Source of the DNA: Lachnospiraceae bacterium
Lineage (GTDB): Bacteria > Bacillota > Clostridia > Lachnospirales > Lachnospiraceae
Length of the DNA: 36,771 nt
Direction of reading: 5' to 3'
Assembly (NCBI GenBank): GCA_021153325.1
Contig: JAGKTQ010000036.1
Location: 1-36,771, forward strand
Shown: piece by piece, positions 1 through 7,735 of the stretch
Layout: every line of letters begins with the position of its first letter
How positions within the stretch are numbered: position 1 is the stretch's first letter
The notes under the pieces: generated by a model
What the model saw: the letters and a program-made list of their open reading frames with translations, nothing else
Told to the model about the DNA's origin: nothing
The model's database searches: none
Position numbers and translations under genes: made by a program

Positions 1-633
1 CCATGCCATTCTTCAAATCCAGAAAAAGGTGTTAACGCTGTATATAAAATGAATAAAATTATTCAGGAAATTCAAAAATTAGAGCTGACAAAACATCCAA
101 AACTCGGAAAAGGAATTTTGGAACTTACGGATATTAAATCAGAACCATATCCAGGAGCTTCTGTTGTACCGGAATATTGTCGTGTAACTTATGACAGAAG
201 ATTACTGGTAGGAGAAACGAAAGAAAGTGTATTAAAGCCAATCGAAGAAATTATAGAAAAAATGAGTAAGGATGACCCGGAATTAAAAGCCAAGGTTTCT
301 TATGCGATGGGTGAAGAAAAGTGTTATACTGGAGAGATAATTCGAGGGGAGCGTTTTTTCCCAGGATGGTTATACGATGAAAATGCGGATTATATACAAG
401 CTGTCAAAAAGGAAATGGAAAAAGTTGGGTTTCGTCCAGAAATGACTACATGGCATTTTTGCACGAATGGAAGTCATTATGCCGGTGAAGCAGGTATTAA
501 AACACTTGGACTTGGACCATCTAAGGAGTATATGGCGCACACTGTAGATGAATACATTGAAGTTGAGCAATTACAAAAAGCAGTTGAGGCTTATATGGCA
601 GTCATGCGGGCTTTTTGTGGCACTAATAAGTAA
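1..633 (+). CDS. M20 metallopeptidase-family hydrolase, YgeY-like, 5' end outside window
   Basis: The reading frame is open from base 1, so the ATG at 49 is internal and the gene is cut by the window edge. The 210 visible codons are the C-terminal half of an M20 amidohydrolase. They open inside the dimerisation domain with CHSSNPEKGVNAVYK, where the His-Ser pair is typical, and end in the second part of the metal-binding domain with STNG-like CTNGSHYAGEAGIKTLGLGP and AHTVDE. The pattern fits the YgeY family (about 400 aa), linked in enterobacteria to ygeW/ygeX and to purine and ureide catabolism. Its place upstream of allB supports that role, but the substrate is not established here. The catalytic N-terminal half is not visible, so metal ligands there cannot be checked. 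Confidence is high for M20 and moderate for YgeY. Confidence 0.85.
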   Translation, partial: PCHSSNPEKGVNAVYKMNKIIQEIQKLELTKHPKLGKGILELTDIKSEPYPGASVVPEYCRVTYDRRLLVGETKESVLKPIEEIIEKMSKDDPELKAKVSYAMGEEKCYTGEIIRGERFFPGWLYDENADYIQAVKKEMEKVGFRPEMTTWHFCTNGSHYAGEAGIKTLGLGPSKEYMAHTVDEYIEVEQLQKAVEAYMAVMRAFCGTNK

Positions 634-657
634 AAGATATCCTAAAAAAATGGCAGT

Positions 658-692
658 TGCAGACATTGTAGTTTCGTGCTATGATGTCTGCA
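658..692 (+). terminator. Hairpin after YgeY-like gene, possible terminator
   Basis: A perfect 9-bp stem, TGCAGACAT with ATGTCTGCA, encloses a 17-nt loop 24 bases after the stop codon. It is followed by a mixed, T-rich stretch (GAGCATTTTATT), not a clean T run. It is the only candidate for ending the YgeY-like transcript, but the large loop and poor U-tract make it weak. Confidence 0.35.
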
Positions 693-837
693 GAGCATTT
701 TATTCTAATGTTCTTTGATGTTTCCTATCTTATATTTCTATTTTAAAATCAAAGAATGTCAATGCTTTTTCTATTTTATTCATGCCGAAATCCGGCACAA
801 ATTCATGTTTATAATATTACATTAGGAGGATTTGCTG

Positions 838-1842
838 ATGGCAGATAACAGACTGAAAAATTATTTTCCACTTATCAGGGAAAGGGGAGAACTACTTGCT
901 GAAATTAAAGAGCATCCGAAAATGAGAGCCATTTTTGAAGAGTGGAGCTTGGATGAGAGAGAGGAATTTTTAAATTTTTGTACCGGAGTAAAAGGAATGA
1001 AAATTTTATATGATTCTTTCTTCAAAGAGACTATGAACGTAGAATATGCATCGGAAAGATTGGAAGATTTTTTGTGTGTATTATTGAAACGGAAGGTCAA
1101 AATTGTAAGAGTGCTTCCAAATGATTCTACTCGTATTGCTGATGAGACTTCACTTCTGATAACAGATATTGTTGTGGAACTAGAAGATGGCTCACTTGCA
1201 AATGTGGAGATACAGAAAATTGGTTATACCTTTCCAGGGGCAAGGAGTGCCTGTTACTCTGCGGATATGTTACTCAGACAATATAAGAGAGTGAGGGCAA
1301 AGCAGGGAGAAGATTTTTCCTATAACAATATTAAAAATGTCTATTTAATTGTCATCTATGAGAATAGTCCAAAAGAATTTCGAGAATTTCCCAATATTTA
1401 TTATCATCATGCAAAACAGGTTTTTGATACTGGTTTAAACCTGAATCTATTGCAAGAATATATAATGATTCCTCTTGACATCTTTAAAGAGAAAATGCAC
1501 AATAAACCCATAGAAACGGAGTTAGAAGCATGGTTGACATTTTTATCAGAGGATAATCCTGAGAAGGTTATAGAATTGGTAGATAGATATCCAAAGTTTA
1601 AAGCCATGTATGAAACACTTTATCTAATGTGCCAGAACACAGAAAGGGTGATGGAAATGTTTTCGGAAGAACTGCGGATTTTGGATCAAAATACTGTTAA
1701 ATATATGATAGAAGAGCAACAGAAGGAGATAGATAAGCAGAAAGAAGAGCTACATATAAAAGACGAGCAATTGGAAGAAAAAGACAAGCAGATAGCAGAA
1801 CTTAAACAGAAACTGGAAAGGCTGAGTGTGGAAAATAAGTAA
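838..1842 (+). CDS. Rpn/PD-(D/E)XK nuclease family transposase-like protein
   Basis: This 334-aa protein resembles the PD-(D/E)XK transposase-like (Rpn/PDDEXK_2) group, which is common and multicopy in Lachnospiraceae. The nuclease core is visible: a Phe-Lys-rich helix near residue 60 (DSFFKETM), then ITD with Asp110 and NVEIQ with Glu124 and Gln126, matching the D...ExQ form of the motif. The last 50 residues or so are a highly charged, Glu/Lys/Gln-rich coiled coil. An upstream TTG at 832 is in frame, but ATG 838 has AGGAGG at 824-829 at a good distance and was chosen. No flanking inverted repeats or target duplication were recognised, so mobility is unproven. It splits two genes that otherwise belong to a ureide locus. 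Confidence 0.85.
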   Translation: MADNRLKNYFPLIRERGELLAEIKEHPKMRAIFEEWSLDEREEFLNFCTGVKGMKILYDSFFKETMNVEYASERLEDFLCVLLKRKVKIVRVLPNDSTRIADETSLLITDIVVELEDGSLANVEIQKIGYTFPGARSACYSADMLLRQYKRVRAKQGEDFSYNNIKNVYLIVIYENSPKEFREFPNIYYHHAKQVFDTGLNLNLLQEYIMIPLDIFKEKMHNKPIETELEAWLTFLSEDNPEKVIELVDRYPKFKAMYETLYLMCQNTERVMEMFSEELRILDQNTVKYMIEEQQKEIDKQKEELHIKDEQLEEKDKQIAELKQKLERLSVENK

Positions 1843-1867
1843 AATAAGCCGTTTCCTTTATAGAGTC

Positions 1868-1915
1868 TGCAGATAGCGACAAAAAACAATATTTTATTTT
1901 GTGCAGATAGCACAA
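1868..1915. promoter_or_regulatory. Direct repeat and TTGTGC-N5-GCACAA palindrome upstream of allB
   Basis: TGCAGATAGC occurs at 1868-1877 and again at 1902-1911, each followed by an ACAA-type end. The second copy forms a perfect inverted repeat, TTGTGC-AGATA-GCACAA, at 1899-1915. A close copy (TTGTGC-AGAAT-GCATAA) lies at 6722-6738 upstream of the other ureide operon. It sits about 140 bp upstream of the allB -35 element. A binding site for the local PucR-type regulator is a reasonable inference but unproven. Confidence 0.45.
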
Positions 1916-2055
1916 TTATAGTGTGAGCGCACAAAAGTAGAGGAGCAATGGAAAAAGCCTGAAAAATTGAAAAATCGTGGATTTCAGACTTGAAAAGATA
2001 AAAAGTACAAAAAAGAAGATGTTAAAAAGTCCATTTTTATTGTGCAAAGAGACAT

Positions 2056-2083
2056 TTGACATTAAAGAAGGATTTGCTATACT
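2056..2083 (+). promoter_or_regulatory. Sigma-A promoter of the allB operon
   Basis: TTGACA (2056-2061), a 16-bp spacer and TATACT (2078-2083) form a near-consensus housekeeping promoter. Initiation would fall near 2090, giving a leader of about 100 nt that contains a strong terminator hairpin before the allB start. Confidence 0.75.
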
Positions 2084-2127
2084 AAGCGTATCAAAAATAA
2101 ATGAAGTTAAGCAAAAGAACAGATTAC

Positions 2128-2167
2128 AATGGTGTATATTCCAAAAGAATATGCGCCATTTTTTTTT
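2128..2167 (+). terminator. Leader terminator/attenuator in front of allB
   Basis: The RNA can form a 14-bp stem (AATGGTGTATATTC with GAATATGCGCCATT, two G-U pairs) closed by a CAAAA loop and followed by nine T. This is a textbook intrinsic terminator, yet it lies about 40 nt after the promoter and 25 bp before the allB start codon. It should stop most transcripts unless something prevents it. No alternative antiterminator pairing or known riboswitch is obvious in the short leader. Confidence 0.8.
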
Positions 2168-2191
2168 ATTGAAAAAAGCGAGGTGACCCAA

Positions 2192-3547
2192 ATGTTTGAT
2201 CTGGTTTTGAAAAATGGTACAGTCGTAGACAGTGACCGAATGTATGAAGCAGATGTCTATATTAAAAATGGAAAAGTAGGTGCTATTTGCGAACGTGGGG
2301 AAGAGTTTCTGGCGGAAACGGCAGTAGATGTAAAAGGTAAGCTGCTATTTCCGGGAGCAGTAGACAGTCATATGCATATTGGTGAATACAAAGCTGATTA
2401 TGAGGAAATGGATACTGCAACAGCGGCAGCAGTTGTTGGAGGGGTGACATGTCTGATTGATATGCCGGTAAATCAGCAGTGTCCTTCCATTGTAAATGAA
2501 GAACTTTTTGAGGAGAAAAGAAAGCATTTGGAGGAAAAGTCTTATGCAGATTTTTGCATGTGGGGTGCTTTGATTCCGGATAACATTGACAAATTAAAAG
2601 GAATGCATGATTTGGGAGCGATTGCTTTTAAGTCCTTTTTGCCCGGTGGTGGAGCGGATTTCCCGGCACCGAATATGGCAAGAGTAAGAAAGGCATTGCA
2701 GACAATAAGTGAGTTTGGAGGAATGGCAGGTTTCCACTGTGAAGACAACTGGATCATTCAAGAAGGAAGCGCATACATGGTAGAAAACAAACTGAATACC
2801 AGACAGGCTTTCCTTGATTCGAGACCTTTAGTAGCGGAAATGGTAGCGACCAGAGATATCATTGAACTGGCAAGAGAGACGAAAGCAAAGGTACATATTT
2901 GTCATGTGAGCCATCCGGCGGTAGCAAAGATGATTGCAGAAGCGAAGCGGGAAGGCGTGGATATTACTGCAGAAACATGTGTGCATTACCTTGTATTTTC
3001 AAAGGATGATTTAATAAAGAAAGGCTGTCTTTATAAATGTGCACCACCACTGCGTGAGAAAGAGGCAGCAGATGAACTTTGGAAATATGTAGAAGATGGA
3101 ACTTTTACTAGCGTTGCTTCCGATCATTCTCCAGGAATGCCAGAGAATAGAGATGACAGTAAGCGCCCCATCTATGAGGTCGGAAATGGTATTAGTGGCG
3201 TGCAGACGATGTTTCAGACTTACTTTGATGCAGCTGTAAAAAGAGGTCTGCCACCGACTCTTCTTGCAAGAACCTTAGCAGAAGGACCAGCGAAGCGCTT
3301 TGGAATTTATGGACAAAAAGGTGCGATCCAGGTAGGGTTTGATGCGGATATTGTTGTATTTGATGTGGATAAAGCATGGGAAGTGAAGGCGGAGGAACTG
3401 TACTATAAACAGAAAATTTCGGCATATGTAGGTCTGAAAGGTACAGGAGCACCGATCGCAACTTATCTTCGTGGAAAGCTTGTAGCAAAAGACGGTAAAC
3501 TTGTGGAAAAGACAGGCTGTGGACAGTTCGTAACAGCGGAAAGCTAG
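2192..3547 (+). CDS. allB: Allantoinase (dihydroorotase-like cyclic amidohydrolase)
   Basis: AllB hydrolyses allantoin to allantoate, the first step of ureide use, in the cytoplasm. The 451-aa protein has the amidohydrolase metal site: H60-M-H62 after PGAVDS, a carboxylated-lysine candidate Lys147 in AFKSFLPG, HCED at 182-185, the HVSH histidines and SDHSPG near the C terminus. Length matches the family (about 450 aa). The frame stays open upstream to an ATG at 2129, but that codon lies inside the leader hairpin. ATG 2192, with AGGTGA just before it, gives the usual MFDLVLKNG start. The downstream M20 gene starts 13 bp after the stop, so the two form an operon. A dihydropyrimidinase-type activity cannot be excluded, but the neighbouring allC and allE favour allantoin. 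Confidence 0.92.
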   Translation: MFDLVLKNGTVVDSDRMYEADVYIKNGKVGAICERGEEFLAETAVDVKGKLLFPGAVDSHMHIGEYKADYEEMDTATAAAVVGGVTCLIDMPVNQQCPSIVNEELFEEKRKHLEEKSYADFCMWGALIPDNIDKLKGMHDLGAIAFKSFLPGGGADFPAPNMARVRKALQTISEFGGMAGFHCEDNWIIQEGSAYMVENKLNTRQAFLDSRPLVAEMVATRDIIELARETKAKVHICHVSHPAVAKMIAEAKREGVDITAETCVHYLVFSKDDLIKKGCLYKCAPPLREKEAADELWKYVEDGTFTSVASDHSPGMPENRDDSKRPIYEVGNGISGVQTMFQTYFDAAVKRGLPPTLLARTLAEGPAKRFGIYGQKGAIQVGFDADIVVFDVDKAWEVKAEELYYKQKISAYVGLKGTGAPIATYLRGKLVAKDGKLVEKTGCGQFVTAES

Positions 3548-3560
3548 AATGAGAGGAAAT

Positions 3561-4913
3561 ATGAAGGAAAGTTATAAAAGATATTCTTCTTTTGTAGAAA
3601 AAAATAAAGAGCGTATTTACAGCGCCATTGACTATATATGGAAACATCCTGAGGTCGGCTATAAGGAATGGAAGACCAATGCTTACTTAGAAAGAGAATT
3701 TGAGAATCTTGGCTATACCATAAAATGTGCTGGTGACATTCCAGGGTTCCTTGCTGAATTTGATACAGGAAGACCCGGTCCAAAAGTTGGTGTTATGGGT
3801 GAGCTGGATGCTCTGATGTGTGCAACACATCCGGAGGCTGACAAGGAAACAAAGGCAGTACATGCTTGCGGACATCTGATCCAGACAGCTGCAATGCTTG
3901 GAGTGGCAGCAGCCTTTAAAGAAAAAGGAGCTGCAGATGGTCTTTGCGGTTCTATCCGATTTCTTGCGGTGCCAGCGGAAGAGACGATTGACCTTGCTTT
4001 TCGGGAAGGTTTGGTGGAACAGGGAGTCATTCAGTATATGGCAGGAAAGATTGAATTTTTGCGCCGGGGGTTTTTTGATGGTGTAGATATGGCAATGATG
4101 TTTCATGCAGATACGAGAGAAGATGTCCTTTTTAAGTTCATTGATGGATGTGATGGCTGTATTACAAAACATTTTGAATATAAGGGTGTAGCAGCCCATG
4201 CAGGCGGAGCACCACACAAGGGAGTGAATGCTTTATATGCAGCCAGTCTCGGCTTGCAGGCGTGTAACAGTTTGCGTGAGACATTTCAGGAAAAGGATTA
4301 TGTCAGATGGCATCCGATCGTGACACAGGCAGGTGTGGCTGCAAATGCTATTCCGGCAGTGGCAAGTTTGGATTCCTATGTGCGTGCGGCGACCTTGGAT
4401 ACTATGATTGCTACGAATAAAAAGATCAATCGGGCAATTGCAGCTTCGGCAGCAGCACTGGGAGCGCATGTGACGGTAACGGATAAGCCGGGTAATTTGC
4501 CATTCCATAGTGATGTGACAATGAGCAAATGCATAGAACACATCATTACAGATATGTTTGGTGAAGGACAGATTGCGTATGCGGGATGGGACACACAAAG
4601 CTCGGATGTAGGAGACATTTCTTCCTTGATGCCTGTGGTACAGCATTTGTGCATGGGAGCTGTAGGGACGCAGCATGGAGAGGATTATTATATTGCCGAC
4701 CAGGAAAAGGCAGCGGTAAATCCGGCAAAGGTCATGACCTGTCTGATCTATGAACTGCTAAAGGATAATGGTGCTTTCGGCAGACAGGTAATTGAAAATT
4801 ATACGCCTTTGTACCAGTCAAAAGAAGAATATTTTGCAGCAATCAACAAGATCGCTATGCAGAAAGAATTGGTCACATACGAAGGAGAAGAAAAAGCAGT
4901 GCTTCATTTTTAA
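3561..4913 (+). CDS. M20 family amidohydrolase, AbgB-like
   Basis: This 450-aa cytoplasmic metallo-amidohydrolase resembles the AbgA/AbgB-type M20 enzymes, which cleave amide bonds in small acylated substrates. Visible landmarks are GELDAL (first metal ligand region), VHACGH (second), the VPAEET glutamates, and HAGGAPHKGVNAL in the dimerisation domain. An in-frame ATG at 3549 exists, but AGAGGA just before ATG 3561 decides the start. It directly follows allB and shares its attenuated promoter, so its substrate is probably a ureide or carbamoylated intermediate. That is inference, because the family does not reveal substrate. The 3' end of the gene carries half of a terminator hairpin shared with the convergent regulator gene. 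Confidence 0.85.
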   Translation: MKESYKRYSSFVEKNKERIYSAIDYIWKHPEVGYKEWKTNAYLEREFENLGYTIKCAGDIPGFLAEFDTGRPGPKVGVMGELDALMCATHPEADKETKAVHACGHLIQTAAMLGVAAAFKEKGAADGLCGSIRFLAVPAEETIDLAFREGLVEQGVIQYMAGKIEFLRRGFFDGVDMAMMFHADTREDVLFKFIDGCDGCITKHFEYKGVAAHAGGAPHKGVNALYAASLGLQACNSLRETFQEKDYVRWHPIVTQAGVAANAIPAVASLDSYVRAATLDTMIATNKKINRAIAASAAALGAHVTVTDKPGNLPFHSDVTMSKCIEHIITDMFGEGQIAYAGWDTQSSDVGDISSLMPVVQHLCMGAVGTQHGEDYYIADQEKAAVNPAKVMTCLIYELLKDNGAFGRQVIENYTPLYQSKEEYFAAINKIAMQKELVTYEGEEKAVLHF

Positions 4914-4930
4914 GAAACACTGCTTTATTT
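4893..4930. terminator. Bidirectional terminator between M20 gene and pucR-type gene
   Basis: AAAGCAGTG (4893-4901) pairs with CACTGCTTT (4918-4926), followed by ATTTTTAA on the plus strand and flanked by an A-rich run that gives a T tract on the minus strand. The left arm overlaps the last codons of the M20 gene, so the two convergent genes share the element. Confidence 0.7.
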
Positions 4931-6601
4931 TTAATATTTTTTTAGTAGTTTTTTGATATAAAAACCGGTTCGAATCTGATACATGTCGTTTTCATTTTCA
5001 AAATCAATATGTAATAGAGACTTGATCTGGTCGAGGCGGTAGAACATTGTGTTTCTGTGAATGAAAAGTTCTTTGGCAGTTTGCGTAATGTTGCCAAAGC
5101 ATTTCAAGTAAGTAGAAAGTGTCAGCATAAGCTCTGACTCATTTTCTTTGTCGTATTGCTCCAAAATTCCCAAATGCTCATTGTATAATTCCTGTAATTC
5201 GCTGCTTGTGTAGTGTTTTACCAACAGATGATAAATCTGGTCTGTAAAATAAGAAAATGTATTCTCTTTCGGGTGTAGCAAACAACCAATCTCCAGCGAC
5301 TGCAATGCCTGTGTATAACAGTTATATATGGTAGAAGCACCCGCAGCACATTTGCTTACGCCTATTGAAACGATGATATTTTTCTTATGCAGGACATGAA
5401 CAAGCTTTTCGGAAATCTGCATGCCATATGCAGACGCTTCTTTTTGAGTAACCTTACCATTTAAATAAAAGAACAAGACAAAGTGCGTTTGAAAAACAGT
5501 TCGGATCATAGAATCTGCGGGAACTTCTAAAGTATCATCAAAAAGTGAGAAAACCTTTCTTTCGAATGCCCGTCGTTTGGCGATCGTCATATCTTCATAT
5601 TCGGGTATGCGTAGTACCATGCAGAGCCGATTTTTCTTGAAATCAAAGTGGTTCTGAAGGCATAAGGGTTCAATTTCCTGTTCGCTTTTTACTTTTCCGG
5701 AAAGCAGATTATAGAAAAAGATGTCTCTGCTGGAACGTTCTGCTTCTGTCAGAATGGTATGATTCATCAGTGCCATGCAGAGCACAGAACGAATATTCAT
5801 AATAAAATCATAGGAATCTACCGGGGTGTCTTTTTCATTTAAAAGAATTAAAAATCCTAACAAAGTATTTCTATTTGCCAATGGAAAAATCTGAAAGTCC
5901 AGGCTGGTATCAAATGCGGCTACCGAATGCGTGATGACTGGCAGGTGCATGTCCTCAGAAAGGTTCTCTTTCAGGTAAGAAATATCCGCTTTTGAAAATA
6001 AGGTATAGGAATCCTTACAGAAAGGGAAAGGAAAAGCATAAGGAAATCCGTTATGCAAAGTATATTCTATGATCTCAAAGGAATCGTTTGTCAGAAATAC
6101 ACTGGAGTTTGTAGCGTTGCCAATCAGAGGGAGGAGCTTGGAAAGCTTTTGTTTCTTTAACACACACTCGGAAATATCCCGATAAAGAACGGAAAGCCGT
6201 TGTGTTTCATCCATTTCGTCTTCGTACAGCTTTCGGTATACTAAATTGGCAATTTGATCCATACTGCTGGAAAAAGGAATATCTATAATAGGAAAATGCA
6301 GTTCTTCTGCCTGCTTTAACATAGACTTCGGTAATTCTGTTAAATAGCGGTTCATTTTGATGCCAAGTCCAGAACAGCCTTTTTCGACGAGATTTTGAAT
6401 CAGATTTTCTGTCAATGTCTCATCGGTGAAGAAATATCCGGTAGAAAGGATCAGTGCTCCTTTGGAAAGCCATGGAACCGTATCTGGATTATCCATAATA
6501 TTAATACCGGAAATCGCAGTATTGAAAGAAGTGTCTCCTGCAATGAGTGAGAATCCTTTCATAGTATCCTGAGTTAAAAGCCATTGAACGGTAGTAGCCA
6601 T
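4931..6601 (-). CDS. PucR family transcriptional regulator
   Basis: The 556-aa protein has the PucR layout. An N-terminal purine-catabolism regulator domain covers residues 1-125 or so (LSKGALILSTGYFF and GIKMNRYLTELP). A long central sensor-like region follows. A C-terminal helix-turn-helix carries the characteristic GNITQTAKELFIHRNTMFYRLDQI. Such proteins usually activate purine or allantoin genes in response to an intermediate or nitrogen status. It lies between the allB operon (convergent) and the allE operon (divergent), so it is the likely local regulator. ATG 6601 was preferred over ATG 6610, because the AAAGG motif abuts the latter with no spacing. The ligand is unknown. Confidence 0.88.
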   Translation of the reverse strand: MATTVQWLLTQDTMKGFSLIAGDTSFNTAISGINIMDNPDTVPWLSKGALILSTGYFFTDETLTENLIQNLVEKGCSGLGIKMNRYLTELPKSMLKQAEELHFPIIDIPFSSSMDQIANLVYRKLYEDEMDETQRLSVLYRDISECVLKKQKLSKLLPLIGNATNSSVFLTNDSFEIIEYTLHNGFPYAFPFPFCKDSYTLFSKADISYLKENLSEDMHLPVITHSVAAFDTSLDFQIFPLANRNTLLGFLILLNEKDTPVDSYDFIMNIRSVLCMALMNHTILTEAERSSRDIFFYNLLSGKVKSEQEIEPLCLQNHFDFKKNRLCMVLRIPEYEDMTIAKRRAFERKVFSLFDDTLEVPADSMIRTVFQTHFVLFFYLNGKVTQKEASAYGMQISEKLVHVLHKKNIIVSIGVSKCAAGASTIYNCYTQALQSLEIGCLLHPKENTFSYFTDQIYHLLVKHYTSSELQELYNEHLGILEQYDKENESELMLTLSTYLKCFGNITQTAKELFIHRNTMFYRLDQIKSLLHIDFENENDMYQIRTGFYIKKLLKKY

Positions 6602-6663
6602 TGTGCACATCCTTTCTTGTTTTGTCGGTGAGTTCTAGTTTTAAATAACCTTGTAACAAGCAT

Positions 6664-6693
6664 ATTCTACGCCCAAAGAAAGAATGGTGTCAA
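6664..6693 (-). promoter_or_regulatory. Promoter of the PucR-type gene
   Basis: Reading the minus strand, TTGACA (6693-6688), an 18-bp spacer and TAGAAT (6669-6664) precede the gene by about 60 bp. The inverted repeat at 6722-6738 lies just upstream of the -35, so binding there could also affect this promoter. Confidence 0.6.
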
Positions 6694-6721
6694 TGAACTG
6701 AATAAAATTAAATAAAAATGA

Positions 6722-6738
6722 TTGTGCAGAATGCATAA
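6722..6738. promoter_or_regulatory. Imperfect palindrome TTGTGC-N5-GCATAA between pucR and allE
   Basis: TTGTGC-AGAAT-GCATAA differs from the allB-side palindrome (1899-1915) by one base in the right arm and two in the spacer. It lies about 115 bp upstream of the allE -35 and about 29 bp upstream of the divergent regulator's -35. Two copies in front of functionally linked operons suggest a shared operator. The rest of 6739-6853 is purine-rich with no gene seen. Confidence 0.5.
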
Positions 6739-6853
6739 TGAAGTGGTGGACGAAAAAAGAGGATAAGAAAAAAAGCGCGCAAATTCAAATAAATTTTATA
6801 AAAAAGAGAAAAGACGAAAAGAAAAAATCGCAAAAAGTCCCGGTTTGAGCAGA

Positions 6854-6882
6854 TTGACAATTGTTTTTGCCTTTCCTATAAT
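6854..6882 (+). promoter_or_regulatory. Perfect-consensus sigma-A promoter of the allE operon
   Basis: TTGACA (6854-6859), exactly 17 bp, and TATAAT (6877-6882) match the consensus at every base. Such a promoter should be very strong, so the operon presumably needs control after initiation, or repression at the downstream dyad 6897-6923. Confidence 0.85.
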
Positions 6883-6896
6883 ACAGAAAAAGACAA

Positions 6897-6936
6897 GGGA
6901 GTCATTCGATACGAGTGACTCCCTGTTTTATTATTT
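6897..6936 (+). terminator. Promoter-proximal terminator/attenuator of the allE operon
   Basis: GGGAGTCATTCG (6897-6908) pairs with CGAGTGACTCCC (6912-6923) through a 3-nt ATA loop: 12 bp with one G-U pair, followed by TGTTTTATTATTT. The hairpin starts only about 8 nt after the predicted transcription start and ends 35 bp before the allE start codon. It reads as a strong terminator. As DNA it could equally be a repressor operator. Confidence 0.75.
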
Positions 6937-6958
6937 AGAAGAAAAGAGGAGAAATATT

Positions 6959-7723
6959 ATGGGATATCCAAAAGATTTATTATCAACAAGAGCAGTAGTG
7001 AAACCGGGACTTTGGGCAGTGATTCCCAAGGATGGATTGGTAAATAATGTGATACCGAATATTAAAGGCTGCAAAGTAAGCATCGTAGCATCTCCGAAAA
7101 TGGGAGCCAGCTTTGTACAGTATATTATAGAAGCCACAAAAGATGGCGGAACCACTTCTCCTTTTGGAACAGAAGAAGGAATGGAAACTTTTATTTATAT
7201 AGTAGAAGGAAGTGCGAAGATCAAAGTAGGCGGTAAGGAAGAAACCTTTACTGCAGGCGGTTATGCTTATGCACCGGCAGCAGAAGGATTGGAATTTCAA
7301 ACAGTCAGTGATACAGCCAAGATCCTTCTTTACAAACAAGTATATATTCCATATGGGGATTTAAAACCTTATGTAGTGACCGGAAATATCAATGATGTTG
7401 CATATCGTATTTATGATGATATGACAAATGTACATATTAAAGATTTCCTTCCTACGGATGATCTGGCATTTGATATGAACATGCATATTTTATCTTTTGA
7501 GCCGGGCGGATGCCATCCATTTGTAGAGACACATGTGCAGGAGCATGGTGCGTATATTTTATCTGGTGAAGGTATGTATCTTATGGATGATACATGGCTT
7601 GGAATTAAGAAAGAGGACTTTATGTGGTTCGGACCTTATTGCCCACAGTGTGCATACGGAGTAGGAACAGAACCTTTTGCCTATATTTACTCCAAAGATT
7701 GTAACAGGGATGTTATATTATAA
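6959..7723 (+). CDS. allE: (S)-ureidoglycine aminohydrolase
   Basis: AllE releases ammonia from (S)-ureidoglycine to give (S)-ureidoglycolate, following allantoate hydrolysis. The 254-aa protein is a double cupin. The C-terminal cupin shows the Mn-binding set Glu190, His192, His196 (VETHVQEHG) and Gln230 (CPQCAYG), with the same spacing as the known plant enzyme. The frame extends upstream through the attenuator to 6845, but ATG 6959 with GAGGAG seven bases before it is the obvious start. allC follows 12 bp after the stop, with its ribosome binding site overlapping the allE stop codon, so the two are translated from one message. Confidence 0.93.
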   Translation: MGYPKDLLSTRAVVKPGLWAVIPKDGLVNNVIPNIKGCKVSIVASPKMGASFVQYIIEATKDGGTTSPFGTEEGMETFIYIVEGSAKIKVGGKEETFTAGGYAYAPAAEGLEFQTVSDTAKILLYKQVYIPYGDLKPYVVTGNINDVAYRIYDDMTNVHIKDFLPTDDLAFDMNMHILSFEPGGCHPFVETHVQEHGAYILSGEGMYLMDDTWLGIKKEDFMWFGPYCPQCAYGVGTEPFAYIYSKDCNRDVIL

Positions 7724-7735
7724 GGAGGGGAATTT

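Noticed and set aside
783..797. TGCCG/CGGCA mini-hairpin before the PD-(D/E)XK gene as a mobile-element end
   Set aside because: No matching copy was found after the gene, and a 5-bp stem is not significant.
2129..2191. 21-residue N-terminal extension of allantoinase from ATG 2129
   Set aside because: The codon lies inside the leader terminator stem, has no Shine-Dalgarno site, and the family's usual N terminus starts at ATG 2192 behind AGGTGA.
3687..4217. Long minus-strand open frame opposite the M20 amidohydrolase
   Set aside because: It lies wholly antisense to a clearly conserved enzyme, lacks a ribosome binding site and resembles no family; its Cys/His/Ser-rich composition is that of a reverse-frame shadow.
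6897..6936. Riboswitch reading of the allE leader
   Set aside because: Only about 8 nt precede the hairpin after the predicted start, too short for any known aptamer; treated as terminator/attenuator or operator instead.
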